Positions 1 to 11,730 of a DNA stretch of 64,000 nucleotides are shown here, one piece after another; positions within the stretch are counted from its first letter, which is position 1; each line of letters starts with the position of its first letter. The notes under the pieces were generated by a model. The model worked only from the letters and a program-made list of their open reading frames with translations, was not told where the DNA came from and ran no database searches. A program made the translations under genes and the position numbers. The stretch is taken from contig OZ022257.1 in assembly GCA_963978905.1 (NCBI GenBank), positions 24,195,274 through 24,259,273 on the forward strand, given 5' to 3'. Origin of the DNA: Trichostrongylus colubriformis. Its lineage: Eukaryota > Nematoda > Chromadorea > Rhabditida > Trichostrongylidae.

Positions 1-263
1 TATTGGTAATCTGCTGTTATTTGATTACTCCCTTTAACTTCCAGCAAAATAGGCTAACAATAATTCCACTTTCTCAGCCCATGTGGTAGAGCATCGCTGA
101 ATTTACTAGATTTGAAAGGCGGTTAGATTTACACGATAAAATTTGCCCACCTATAGCTAGAAGAGCGAGAAATTTTCTGCTCTCACCTCCCACATAAAAC
201 AACAGATCACATACTAGTTCCATTCAAATTACTACACTAATTACGAGCAAACGATAGAAAGAA
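1..263. other. No gene seen
   Basis: This AT-rich stretch has no ORF of note, no repeat shared with the rest of the window that I could see, and no RNA gene signature. It directly precedes the first foldback element. Confidence 0.5.
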
Positions 264-520
264 TTTTTAGGTGGAGCAGTTTTATTTATGGCCTGACGTT
301 TCGACCCTTTCGTCGTCTTCGGAGGCCCCGTGATCCACCGCGAATGGTAGGACGTCGCTACCGACTCGTGTTATTACAGTATGAGTCACTGTATGAGTCG
401 CTCATCATACTAACACGAATCGGTAGCGACGTCCTAGCACTCGAGTTGGATCACGGGGTCTCTGAAGACGAGGAAAGGGTCGAAAAGTCAGGCCATAAAT
501 AAAACTGATCCACCTAAAAA
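264..520. repeat. Foldback (inverted-repeat) element FB1
   Basis: The two halves are inverted copies. The left edge TTTTTAGGTGG pairs with CCACCTAAAAA at the right edge, and pairing continues through the GACGTTTCGACCC / GGGTCGAAAAGTC and CGTGATCCA / TGGATCACG blocks to a short centre near 400. The outer part of each arm has the block GGCCTGACGTTTCGAC...GTCGTCTTCGGAGGCC, which recurs in the foldback at 9.28 kb, so the two are related. There is no coding capacity. It is probably a non-autonomous element, possibly derived from the tail of a Penelope-like element (inference). Confidence 0.85.
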
Positions 521-1360
521 CCTCGTTTAGCAATGCAGCAGTTGAATAATTGAACAACATGCCGAGGTTTCAAGAAGTGAGAACTTCAAGGATAGAAAGA
601 ATATTTTTCATAGGCTTCACCGAAAGAATGTGTTTTGGGTGGCAACTGGAAAGCCACTTCACTTTCGATAATAGTTGAGTGAGAGGATAAAGGCGAAAAA
701 TCCCCCTCGTTCAGTATTTGATGCTTGTTGAAACTCTTAACCTGCCGAGCGTGTCAATGCTAAATTTGTGAAGTGTTCGGTGAAACTCTGCACAACAGTA
801 GCACAACAGTGATAGCTCTACGCGATGGTATGAATACGAGAACAGTTGGTCAGCTCTCAATTCTGACGTATTTTGGATTCAATATGCTTGGCTTCCGAAC
901 GCAAGATTTAGGTGACGTGGATGAACATTCGATCAAATCACGCTACTCAAATCCTCATAGAAAACTTTTAGTCAGCGTGAGCCAAATACTTTCCACCTCT
1001 TATTGCCACGACCTGATGATTTTGCCACTCACTTGATACTGGCAATTTCTGAATCCCATCTTTCAGAAGGTAGCCAACGAGCTTCTAGTTCCAAATTTAT
1101 CGCGGTTCCGTGATAGTAAGGTTGGAAGCAACAATGTAACGTGTTATAACTGTGTTAAAACTTTTATGACAACGTCGAGAACACATAAGTATATGCAGTT
1201 CAGGTGCCAAAAGGTAACCCACTACTGCTCCAAAAATTGAAGATTTCACATCACATCCTGAGCATCTAGAGAACTGAAGCTGCTTACTAACATCTTGTAG
1301 GATTGCACTGAAGAGATATCTGGATTGCTGGTTTTCACGATCCTTGTTGTCCGCTTAGCC
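521..1360. other. No gene recognised
   Basis: The only notable open frame is 773-1036 (+), 87 codons. It has no recognisable motif, no clear splice sites and no similar copy in the window. I treat it as chance. Confidence 0.45.
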
Positions 1361-2355
1361 TACGATACCGCTCACATTTTTTGAAAAATCGACGGTGGTC
1401 GACGGATTAAACGGCACAAACCGTCGCACCGTCATAACTTAATTAAAAATGGCTAAAATGGGAAAAAATTAGAAGCATTAGATTCGTCTCGATGCAACAA
1501 ATTCAACGACCTATGAATTGTCGAAATTTGATAAGTAGGTCACCAGCTTCTCGGTAAAAGCTCAAAGATTTCCTTAATTTTACCCTCAGGCAAGACTCCG
1601 ACTTTTTTCGGCTTACATTCACATGTTCAATTGTTGCCCGTCCATGTTCTGCACAAACATCATTTCTTAGTAAGTTATCTTCAGATTTCAGGATACTTTT
1701 CAGCATGAAATTTCCACGACATTTTCAAGAGTTTTCAAGCCCATTTCGTCAGAATCGATGGACGAATTGGGAATATAACTCACCTATCACAGTCCGCTGG
1801 CTACGTACTGCAAGAATTACCTTGGTTCCCGAATTACAGGCAAGCGCTTCTTCTATGATGAAGCTTCAAACATCGGTAAACGGCGTATTTTGAATGCTGC
1901 ATAATTTCGCTTCTCTTTCCTAAAATAACATTTTGATAAATGAAAATCGCATAAGGTCTCCGAATACAACATATTACACTCCCAGTAAATGAAAGTGGCA
2001 TCCAAACAATGCACAGAATCATGAATTTAAAAAGGATGTTTATTGCCTGTGAAGGTACGAAATGTGGACGTACACTAATTTATTTCAGACGAAGCTTATA
2101 CTGATGTATTCAGTGTCAAATATGCTGCTCATCGGTGTAAAGATCATCTCACCGCAAAAGTTTTGAACTTTTACCACTGTTCTCGTTTTCTTTTCAAGCG
2201 TTGTCAGCTCCAACGCCGCTTGCTGACCCCTTAATTACTGTGCAACGCTCAGCACAGATGAGGTCACCATACCTCGCGGTATTATCACACACATGAATGC
2301 ACACTATTGACCTTCGAAATCGCTTAGTCGATTACTATTCATACTCAGTGATCTA

Positions 2356-2414
2356 CCCAGTCCCCTCCTTTTCAGGGGACTGGGGGGCCAGTGCCTTCGT
2401 ACCGAAGGAACTGG
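2356..2414. repeat. Two adjacent strong hairpins
   Basis: The first (2356-2384) is a perfect 11-bp stem, CCCAGTCCCCT with AGGGGACTGGG, and a 7-base loop. The second (2388-2414) is a 12-bp stem with one mismatch, CCAGTGCCTTCG with CGAAGGAACTGG, and a 3-base loop. They lie 80 bp from the tRNA-like sequence inside the spacer of the large inverted repeat. They could form the 3' structured end of a SINE (inference). Confidence 0.75.
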
Positions 2415-2494
2415 TCCGCAGTTTTGCTTTAATAATCGGTCGGAAAGACGCAGGAGCACACAACTAATCACGAACACACGTTTGCAAACGTTTC

Positions 2495-2580
2495 ATGCTC
2501 CAGAGGACTCGAACCCCTACGAATCACCACTTCATGAGTACCCGCGAACAGCGGTCACTCGACCTGCGCCATCCAACGGG
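2495..2580 (-). repeat. tRNA-like sequence, possible SINE head
   Basis: On the minus strand there is a near-consensus Pol III A box, TGGCGCAGGTCG (2571-2560), and a perfect B box, GGTTCGAGTCC (2515-2505), about 44 bp apart. The T arm can form (AGGGG TTCGAGT CCTCT). The two acceptor strands do not pair and no normal D arm forms, so this is not a functional tRNA gene. A tRNA-derived SINE head or a decayed class II tRNA pseudogene fits best. Confidence 0.5.
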
Positions 2581-3930
2581 TTGATAAGGCAACTCTGTTC
2601 CAGAGCATAGTGATAACGGACCGAGTGTGTTTACACCTGGAAACTCTCACAGTTGATTTCAATGAACAAAACCAAACCGACTCGTTAGAACAAGTGAGCT
2701 GCGGAATTATCACGTGAAGTATTCTACATAATCGTGCTTCTGGAAACATTGCACACAATGCAGAAATTACTTATTCAAATGACAAATACACAAACTAGAA
2801 ATTCGTAACCACCGATCTATGATGAACTTAAAACAGAAAACCACTCATAAAAGGTAAAGTCATGCAACACACTATATAATATATTTAACGAAGTTCTTCA
2901 TAAAAACTACCAACTAGCTAAACTGTACAAGGCTGCGAACCAGTTTCTTTGGTTCCAAGGGACAGTAAACGATTTCGAAGGTCAGTAGTGTGCATTCATG
3001 TGATGTGATAATACCGCGAGGTATAGTGACCTCATTTGTGCTGAGCGTTGCACAGTAATTAAGGGGCCAGCAAGCGGCGTTGGAGCTGACAACGCTTGAA
3101 AAGAAAACTACAGTGGTAAAAGTTCAAAACTTTTGCGGTGAGATGATCTTTACACCGATGAGCAGCATATTTGACACTGAATACATCAGTATAAGTTTCG
3201 TCTGAAATTAATTAGTGTACGTCCACATTCGTACCTTCATATGCAATGAATACACTTTTTATGTTCATGACTCTGTGCATTGTTTGGATGCCACTTTCAT
3301 TTACTGGGAGTGTAATATGTTGTATTCGGAGACCTTATGCGATTTTCATTTATCAAAATGTTATTTTAGGAAAGAGAAGCGAAATTATGCAGCATTCAAA
3401 ATACGCCGTTTACCGATGTTTGAAGCTTCATCATAGAAGAAGCGCTTGCCCGTAATTCGGGAGCCAAAGTAATTCTTGCAGTACGTAGCCAGCGGACTGT
3501 GATAGGTGAGTTATATTCCCAATTCGTTCATCGATTCTGACGAAATGGGCTTGAAAACTCTTGAAAATGTCGTGGAAATTTCATGCTGAAAAGTATCCTG
3601 AAATTTGAAGATAACTTACTAAGAAATGATGTTTGTGCAGAACATGGACGGGCAACAATTGAACATGTGAATGTAAGCCGAAAAAAGTCGGAGTCTTGCC
3701 TGAGGGTAAAATTAAGGAAATCTTTGCAGCTTTTACCGAGAAGCTGGTGACCTACTTATCAAATTCCGACAATTCATAGGTCGTTGAATTTGTTGCATCG
3801 AAACGAATCTAATGCTTCTAATTTTTTCCCATTTTAGCCATTTTTGATTAAGTTATGACGGTGCGACGGTTTGTGCCGTTTAATCCGTCGACCACCGTCG
3901 ATTTTTCAAAAAATGTGAGCGGTATTGTAT

Positions 3931-5906
3931 GCAGTGTGCACACGTACTTCGATATTTGAGCTTGTACTGTCCAGTATAGTGTGGCTAATTTATCTCATAA
4001 GAGAGAATTTGCGCTATACCACACTATTGCCCTCCAAATCGACCACGTCCTAAGACCCTTTCCGTATTGTTGTTGTTGGCTGCGTTTGAGGATTTTGCAA
4101 GAAAAATCACTAATAATCATTGCACTGGTACTTGGATTCTGGTGAAAGAATGATTGACATAACCCATTCCTTGTACCGTATGTATGACCGTCGCCCGCCT
4201 CTCATAACTCTCCAATAACGGGTGGTCGTGGAGAAGTCAAGCCGTGGGGTTTTCCCAGAATGCGCCTCTCTTTTGAGAATTCCTCAGCCCTTGCTTCACT
4301 CTGATCAGATATGATCTGATGACTGATTTAAGTCGTGATATAAACAACTAGCAAAAAAAATTTGCATTTTCAAAGTATCAACGCGAACTCTTTCATAACC
4401 TCCATTTACTAGACAACTGATCGAAGTACGCATTAGATGCTCCACGGTGATCTGTTAATGGTAGTTTTGGAGCGGTTGCATTTTTCGAGCCCAGCGGTAG
4501 AAATGAGCGAAAATGATCAAGACCAAGAATGTGCATGAAGAACACAAGGAGGACGTCAACTGATCTGAAAATTTTCTGTTCAAGTTGTTGAAAAGTTGTA
4601 CATGATATGGCTCTTACTCACATCGCAAGTGACAAGTTCAATAGAGCCCAACAAATGTGGCTCCATTGCGAGTATTCTGTCAGTACAGTTGCTGCCAGCG
4701 CCAGTAAAAAGCATTCGAACACGGCGAATAGAGTTATTATTGTCGACAGCTGCATTAATACCTTAACGACACCGTTAGGAGTGATATTGGCCGATTGCAG
4801 ATTACGACAGTAGAGATGCTAAGCAAGAAAGGATGAAATAGGAAGGATGAAATTAGATACCAGGAATCTGGTAGTAAGGTCCCTATTCTTGCCAGTGATC
4901 CTCCTCGATAACAAGCTTTTCTGCTCTCTGATCACTGAACGACAGACTGTCAGGCCAGATAGACCACCCTTGCGAATCTTGCCCCACCCCTCACGGCTTC
5001 TCTGCCACCGCCATTCTTTGCATCAGAACACCCCAACCGTTGCAGCTTCGGATGATCTTCTGTTCGAAAGTAGCCCATCATTTGACGATAACATGCCCTT
5101 CCAGTTTTGATTTCCCTCATTACCCTGACGGTTTCCTTCAATGGTTAGCTTGGATGCAGCAGATTAATGATCTCGACCAGGGATCAAGTGAAGAAAATGG
5201 AAAGACGTACTCGTGTGTTGAACAAGAGCAGTGCTTAGCTTTGGTGACAGCTGGTATGTACTAGGTTGGGGGCCACGACACGCCGTTTTTCCATCGACAA
5301 AACATTAAATATTTTACAACAGCTATGTACAATAACTGCGTATGTTGGAATTGAGCAACTGTAAACTCTCCGTCTTTGCTGAAAGAAGTCGTGCAAAGAA
5401 ATTTAAGTTCTCTGAGATCTACATATTCATGTTATACTTGCTGAAAGCTTCATGCAAATTTTCACACGCATATACAAGAATCCTCAGAGCTCCCCAAAGT
5501 GGTGGACGACGGAGTGCGGCGTCTGAGACATGCACGAGAGCTGAGGAGCAAAGAGGTGACATTTACGTGTTCAGAGATACAGAGTGAGACGCACTTTAAC
5601 ACTGGGCGCGAAATTCGATCTGTGCTCTGGCCGCTAACGAATTGCTCTTCTTCCAGTTTTTCGATTCCTTCGGTATAAAGAAATCCCTATGTCCTTTTCG
5701 TGTTTCATTCCATGTGTTCTATCTAGTAGAGTGATTTTAAGAGAAATTAGAAACATGAAATTTCCGTGGCGTGGTCTAGCAAGACAACCACCTCGTGTAC
5801 ACGATATACAGTCCATTATGCAGACAACATCGCTGAAGACCATACCGACTTTGCATGTCAAGTCTCTTGGAAGAAGCAGAGAGGAAAGTATGCCTGCGGA
5901 GAGCTA
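3931..5906. other. No gene recognised
   Basis: Several short open frames (4607-4813, 4847-5110, 5040-5264 and 5342-5587, all +) carry no motif I recognise. The frame at 5040-5264 ends near a donor-like GTATGT, so an isolated exon cannot be excluded, but no partner exon is evident. Confidence 0.4.
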
Positions 5907-7180
5907 TTAGATAGTTCGGGAAGATCTCAACGTTTTGTGTTACTATTTTTTGTACATTCATTGCTGACTAAAAACTCATTCTCCCTTGCGTCTCACTAGT
6001 ACATCTCACTAGCTACGAGAATTTTTCGAGCTATCTGGCTGTGCAGTTGCCGTTTCACCATTGCTTGATAAACCCCCTTTTCCCGAGACTTTTTGAGGCA
6101 TGTCAAAAGAGCAACTTCGGACGATTTTTTTCAACTATGAATTGGGTCAATCCGCAGTCGAGACAGCTCGAAAAATTAACCATATGTGGGGGCCCAGCAG
6201 TGCTGGAGAAAGCACCAGGAGACAATGGCGTAACAAGTTCTGTTCTGAGAATTTCAGCCTCGAAGATGAACCTTGTAGCGGTCGACTTGAAGCAATACAT
6301 GACGAAGATCTGAAGGCGTTTAAGGAGGCTACCCATCCCGAACAGCCCGAGAGATTACAGAAAAGCTAGACGTTGGCGAATCTACTGTTGCGGATGGTCT
6401 GAAGCGCACTGAGAAGGTGAAAAAACTCCACAAGTGGGTGCCCCACAATTTGAGTGAGCGGCAGAAAATGGCACGTCTCGAAGTTTCTTCTTCACTTTCT
6501 TCAGTTTCTTTTGCGCAACAGAAACGACCCGTTTTCGGACCGAATTGTCACCGGTGATGTAAGATGGATTATGTCTGATCAGAGGAGATGTTTCGGACAG
6601 TGGTTAGATGCTCCACCGAGGCAATTTCCAAAACCGCATCCTCACGAAAAAAGATTATGATCACAGTGTGGTGGTCTGCGGCTGGTGTGATCCACTATAA
6701 CTTTTCATCATTAGGCTAAACCATCACAGAAGGGTCCTACCGTGGAGAAATCGCCAAAATATACCGAAACGTACGCCAGCTGCAGTGAGTACTTATCAAC
6801 AGGGAGGTTCCGGTTCCTTGTCATAACAATGCCTGCTCACACCTTTCACAAATCACTATCCATAAATTGAACGAATTAGAGATTGACCTTCTACCTCACC
6901 CGCCATATTCTCCAGACCCTGCACCATCGCCTTTTCAAGGTTTCAAAACTTCCTTGCTGGAAAATTCTCATCAACCAAGACCAGGCAAAAAAGCCTTCGT
7001 GGATTTCGTGGATTATTCCACCCGATTATCCTTTAATGGGATTTATCGATTGGTGTCACACTGACAAAACTATGCTGATTCGGACGGTGCTCATTTTCAA
7101 TAAATTCGATGAGTATTGAAACAGTTATGACCGTTTGAAGTGAAACACCCAAAACGCTGAGAACATTCCGGACTACCTAA
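5907..7180 (+). mobile_element. Full-length mariner transposon, inactive
   Basis: The ends are inverted: TTAGATAGTTCGGG at 5907 corresponds to the inverse of CCGGACTACCTAA ending at 7180. The left end abuts the expected TA; on the right the next bases are TC, so one half of the target duplication has decayed. At 1274 bp it has the normal length of a mariner. It encodes a degenerate mariner transposase. The 18.4 kb fragment belongs to a similar mariner; the 56 kb copy is from another subfamily with different ends. Confidence 0.85.
6100..7064 (+). pseudogene. Mariner transposase pseudogene
   Basis: The N-terminal helix-turn-helix region is clear at 6100-6369 (LGQSAVETARKIN-like, then the SLEDEPCSGR linker). 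The reading continues in another frame with KLHKWVPH, then returns to the first frame from about 6490 (DRIVTGDVRW...QWLDAPP). After a stop at 6660 it shifts again (VWWSAAGVIHY) and ends with LLPHPPYSPDPAP at about 6890. Of the DD34D triad the first D (TGDVRW) and the third (SPD) are present. The second, in the usual HDNA motif, reads HNNA, so the catalytic residue is lost as well as the frame. The family cuts and pastes DNA at TA sites; this copy cannot. Confidence 0.9.
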
Positions 7181-7202
7181 TCAAAACGCTCTTCCAGTTC
7201 AT

Positions 7203-7326
7203 ATAGTGGCTCGCTAACACCAGTTTACGTGCTTTCAACCGTATTAAAATATAAAAGAGGCTCAAGTCAGGTTTCGCTTTCCTCCCATAGTTTTTTGAGT
7301 ATTCATCCACGCTTAAACCCGTGAAT
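7203..7326 (+). repeat. Dispersed repeat, copy 1 (partner at 63.87 kb)
   Basis: The segment beginning TAGTGGCTCGCTAACACC and ending near GTATTCATCCACG...CCCGTGAATAG is closely similar, in the same orientation, to the last 128 bases of the window. Shared blocks include the ATTTTTTG(A/C)GTATT core. It lies 23 bp from the mariner right end. No coding capacity is seen. It may be the end of an unidentified transposon. Confidence 0.75.
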
Positions 7327-7641
7327 AGATAACGCGGCCTACGGCTAATCGGTGAATGTCGAAAACTCTTTGTACGTGTTTTCAGTGCCAGCGGACCAAC
7401 GAGCGGAGGATTGTCGACCTCGCACCACGCAGTTATGCGTGTTCAGTTACAGAAGCACACCTTGTGCACAGTTCACAAGGGGACCAAGGGAGCAGTGCAT
7501 CCTTGACCCTGTTTATCTTCTGCGATGTCCATACACTCTTCTCTCTGCAATATCTTCTGCACGTATCTCAAAACTCTTGTGTGCTGCCTTGTGTCCTACT
7601 TGTGGTGTACCTCTTTTTGCATACCTTTCAAGATTTTTGGG
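7327..7641 (+). other. Unassigned open frames downstream of a repeat
   Basis: Two overlapping frames (7352-7651 and 7356-7676, +) cover this stretch. The second opens with a small Cys pair, CTCFQC, which might suggest a zinc-binding transposon protein, but that is too little to name a family. I see nothing else. Confidence 0.3.
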
Positions 7642-7989
7642 TGAAGTTTAAACTGAATATTAGTTTTCGGCTCTGAACCCAGTCAGTCAGTTTTATCACA
7701 TCTCCGCTCTACACTTTGAATCCTCAGCTTGCGAGTTCCACTGATCACTGCCTACCTCTACGATTCAACCCTATCTCAGCGGACCATATACGACCTCCCC
7801 CTGTCGACGATCCCTCCACGGAGGTTTGGCCCTGGCTGCAGGATCAGTCTGTGTCTGCAGGATCCTTGTATGGGGTCTTCTCAGCTGCTTCAACTAATTC
7901 TTGGTGAGGCTGGAACAAAAACAAGTATTCTCGGCCGTCTCGGGTTTCTGAAGCTTCTCATACTCGTTCCCAGTCAACACGGAGCATGA
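7642..7989 (+). repeat. Remnant related to LINE-adjacent sequence at 57.6 kb
   Basis: Bases 7642-7772 match the inverse of 57534-57658. Translations also agree: VLSHLRSTL and LITAYL here, VLSHLPFTL and LITAYL there. The 57.6 kb copy runs directly into a LINE reverse-transcriptase fragment, so this is probably part of the same retroelement family. Past 7772 the two diverge. The open frame 7729-7989 is the best remaining reading but has a stop just upstream. Confidence 0.5.
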
Positions 7990-9220
7990 ATTTCTCGGAA
8001 TAGAAGTCCTTTTTCAAACTTGACACTTTGCTCTCGAATTGTCCTCACTTCTATGCCGTACTCCCTTTACATGGTACAATTTCTCAAGCAGCTCTAATCG
8101 CTTTTTGCATTCGGAGAAAGGGGGTATGTCAATAATTCGGTTTTGTGCCCCGAAACTCACATCTCACGGATTTGTATTTTAGAAGAAAACCAGTACTAAA
8201 AAAAATGTCAACAAACAACAAGATCGTATAAATCGCTCTTGAGAATGGTGCTTCACCTTTTTATTTTCACGACAAAAGATTCAATGCAAAAATGATCATA
8301 AAGCGTGCATTGACTTTATCAGGTTGGGAACCTAGCCCATAATGTACATGCACAGCACTTCTACTCTTTTAGTAAAACGATACGGAGGAAAAGTTGTACC
8401 TTCATCACTCTAAGGTTTTCCGTCAACTGAAACTTTGTGCTGAGAGTATAAGTGGATTTTTTGAATTAACACCATGGTTAATATCCTGCAGTTTAAGAAA
8501 GTTTCGCCGAAAAAGTGCTATGTAGGCTATGGAGGAGATAATAAAAACCATAGATGAGGTTGTGGCTACAAACCAGATGTTGAAGTAATCTGAAATTAAG
8601 AAGTGCCTCTGAATTAAAATAACCTATACATAACTTGACTCCGCAACCATTGCGACCATATTCGGAAGCTTGGAAATGCTGCTCAATTAACATTCAATGA
8701 AGGCCCAATCTCTACTTTTGATCGTGAAGAGGATACATCTTCTTTCGACTATTTATGTGCTCCCTTAATTTTCTTTGAACTGCTGCGCTTTGTGCTTATT
8801 TCGTCTAGTAAGATAAGAGGTCACCTAAGCGACGTAATGAATAATCAGATAAATAAATAAATAAATAATAAATAAGTAAATGACTCAGTAAATAAATAGA
8901 TTATTCACAAAATGCACAAAGCAATGGACTTTCGCTGAAAAGGTTAAATGCTTGGTGAAATGTGTGGTCAGCCGATGTATTGTTTCGGTGAGTTCTTTAT
9001 CCTTCCAGTATATATGAGGTAAGTCCGACCTAACAATAAACCCATTAAATTTCTATCAGTAACTCTAGCATAAGGCATGTCGGCCTATAAGGTCAGTTAA
9101 AAGTGTTGAGGAAAAAAGCATTCTAGGAACTGCTTGAAAATCTACTAACATAAGAATACGAATGGATAATTGAAGAAAGAATTCTCCAGCTTCTTTCTTC
9201 TTGCAACCTCGGCATTGTTA
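7990..9220. other. Non-coding stretch with AT microsatellite
   Basis: No gene is recognised. A (TAAA)n-like tract occupies about 8850-8900 and could be the tail of a decayed LINE, although no LINE coding sequence is visible before it. Confidence 0.45.
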
Positions 9221-10308
9221 GTTGTGAGTTGTTAACTAGTTTGTGCCTTACGAGATTGAATGGTGGGACATTTATCAAATTGGCCTAACGTTTCGACTTA
9301 ATTGTCGTCTTCGGAGGCCTAAACGTGGTGCAAGGTTAACATTTAGGACTATAAACCACCAAGCGTCTCATCTTCCCTAGCGGTTCCGACATCGTGTCGG
9401 GGCCACAATAAACTCACCCCGAGGTTCCACTCATTGAGCGGAAAATCCGCTACTGCACTATGATGACAGCCAGTAGCAAGTGAAGCACATTCGTTGTTCC
9501 CGATATGGAACTACTTGGGAAACCCATGAACGTGCTTCATTTGCTACTGGTTGTATCATAGTGCGGTAGCGGATTTTCCGCTCAACAAATGGAACCTCAG
9601 GGTGAATTTGTTTTCATGTTCTATGGTTTCTCTGTGTGGTCCCGACACGATGTCGGAACCGCTAGGGAAGATGAGACGCTTGGTGGTTTAGAGTCCTAAA
9701 TGTTAACCTTGCACCACGTTTAGGCCTCCGAAGACGACGATTAAGTCGAAACGTCAGGCCAATTTGAAGGCATATTCCAAGATTATTGGGATATCACATC
9801 TCCTGCCGTGGATGGATAGTTCAACCCAAGCCACTCGACTGTACCTTTACCGAGGTGTGGGGGTCAGTTTCTGGAGCGTGCAGAGCCAAAGAATCTAGCG
9901 CAACAGCTCGGCCCAGCCCACCCCCGGGGGTCTGCCTTTACTCTTCGACTCTTATCTTTGACATAGGTAGACCAGCTACGTGGTCAAGACTTTGGAACTG
10001 GCAGTCAAGCAACCGTCTCGTGAAGTAAACCCACTACTGAGTGACCTGACCCCACACTAAACACCGGAATACTTGCAATACACCCCCGGTTGGGGTGGGC
10101 GGGGCCGAGCTGTTGCGCTAGATTCTTTGGCTCTGCACGCTCCAGGAACTGACACCCACGCCTCGGTAAAGGTACAGCATACGTGTCTTGGGTCGAACTA
10201 TCCATCCACGGCTGGAGATGTGATATCCCAATAATCCTGGAATATGCCTTTAATAAATGTTCCACCAATCAACCTCGAAAGGCACAAACTAATCAACGAC
10301 TCACAACT
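9221..10308. repeat. Foldback element FB-A, interrupted by FB-B
   Basis: The outermost arms are GTTGTGAGTTGTTAACTAG... (9221-9275) and their inverse (10253-10308). Next inward is a long foldback, 9276-9766, whose arms begin CAAATTGGCCTAACGTTTCG and share the GGCCTNACGTTTCGAC...GTCGTCTTCGGAGGCC block with FB1. The right-hand continuation of the arm is displaced: after ...GGCCAATTTG (9766) comes an unrelated foldback, and only then ATAAATGTTCCACC (10256). FB-A is therefore about 600 bp with FB-B inserted in its right end. Confidence 0.85.
9767..10252. repeat. Foldback element FB-B nested in FB-A
   Basis: AAGGCATATTCCA at 9767 is mirrored by TGGAATATGCCTT ending at 10252. The arms extend about 180 bp and include an inverted CCCGGGGGTC-type GC-rich block. 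The central part (about 9955-10085) matches 22365-22500 in direct orientation, just downstream of a Penelope-like element remnant. This ties FB-B to the tail of that element. No coding sequence is supported. Confidence 0.8.
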
Positions 10309-11730
10309 GAAGAACGAGCATTCATTATTTCACTGGGAATGTTTGTAGAAATGAAACAAAGGGAAATATCCATCAAGCTCCGAGTGTCCCTGGTTTGCGC
10401 CGGATTGCGTTTTGTTCACCATCCAACAGTTGCTTTTCGACACAGTATACACGCTTACGGGTCCCAGTCAATCAAACCGTAGCGGTTTCGTAACATTTTC
10501 GAATTTCATATTTGATAAAGGTCATCATGGTTCTAAGAACAGCACTGAAAACTTCAGGCACAATGTACATCCTACTCCTTCTACTGTTCCTTTCCGAATG
10601 CGCGATTCAGCATAGCATTTTGTGACACTGAACAGTGTTCATAGAAGTAAGCATTCACATTCGGTGGCCCACCGAAATAATTGTAGCGTTACATATTGTG
10701 GTGCGGCATTGGACAAAAATTAGGTGAAATGGCCAAACTAAGAAAGCACCAACTTTTCTGTCGATTTGAACTGGACGGGTTTTCCGGTTCTCCGTCTCAC
10801 TGACATGTGAGCGGGGGCCCGCACTGTGACACGCTACTGACATAGGAAGCAGTCAAGCTTAAAGAGAGCGGAGGGGAGGGGAGGGGGCAATTTTGACTTG
10901 CAGTAAGACCTACCGCAACGCTTGCAGTTCGTTTAATTGCAGACATTGCACAAGCGACACCTTGCCGAGAAGAGAAGGGTAAATAATGGGGGTTTTTTTT
11001 TATCGCGAACACCTTTTTGCATACCCTCGATTTTTTTCCCATTCATTGTTTCACTTGATGGCTGCCGTTGTTATTTCACTTAGTTCGCCATCATGAATGA
11101 GTGAAATGCACCCTACGGAACAACAAATGACATCTCCGCCTCTCGTTTCAAAGCGATCATTTCTTCCCTTCTTCCTCTTCCTCCCGACCCTTCCCGGTTC
11201 CTTTGAAGGTAGGACCCCCAAGCAGCGGCAGTCGATTTCGTTGATTGCTCAGAGTGCGTCATCCACCGAAAACGTGCCCCGTACTGTCTGCTCACACCTA
11301 CGACCTCTAGATATATACCCACAAGCTTCATTGATCTCTAACTTGGGATCCTTTGAGTCTCAGTGGATGCATGAGGGGTGAAGACAATGACTTTGAGAGG
11401 CTGAGCGAAGCAAAGTAGTCAGCGCCTACAATTTGTCAAATGTCATCTGGTTCAATTCAGCTGAAGAGTAGAGCAATGGCTTCTGTATCATGCATAAACT
11501 AATAGCACCGCATGTCAGGGTTTCACATCTGCTCGCAAGGGGTGGTCAACAGGTCAGCCTGGTCACTCTCAATGAGGTGCACATCTGGTGAACTCAAATC
11601 CACTCTCGATTGCGGAACGATTCCTCGAACGAAGTTATGGTGTTTTGATTTTTTGCTAGCTGTTGATTTTCGCCGCAGTGAGCGGAGCGAAGGCTATTAC
11701 GAGGCTGCTGAGTTATGAGCAAAAACTAAC
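10309..11730. other. No gene recognised
   Basis: Short frames on both strands lack motifs. A G-rich run (GGGGAGGGGAGGGGG, 10873-10887) preceded by GG is a weak G-quadruplex candidate. Confidence 0.4.

Larger units (their letters stand above)
1361..3930. repeat. Large 2.6-kb inverted repeat
   Basis: TACGATACCGCTCACATTTT at 1361 is matched in inverse by the sequence ending at 3930. The arms run about 960 bp (1361-2325 and 2965-3930) and look highly similar: open frames are mirrored, for example 1834-2022 (-) against 3246-3455 (+), and 1503-1706 (-) against about 3590-3790 (+). The 640-bp spacer holds a tRNA-like sequence and two hairpins. The mirrored frames match no family I recognise; the arms may hold a copy of a host exon or a transposon body. 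Small differences show the arms have diverged slightly. It may be a long-TIR foldback transposon or a palindromic duplication. An assembly artefact is less likely because the arms differ. Confidence 0.85.

Noticed and set aside
2495..2580. A functional tRNA gene
   Set aside because: The A and B boxes are good, but the acceptor stem does not pair and the D arm is abnormal.
10866..10888. G-quadruplex
   Set aside because: There are only three full G runs plus a GG, and no context to suggest a role.
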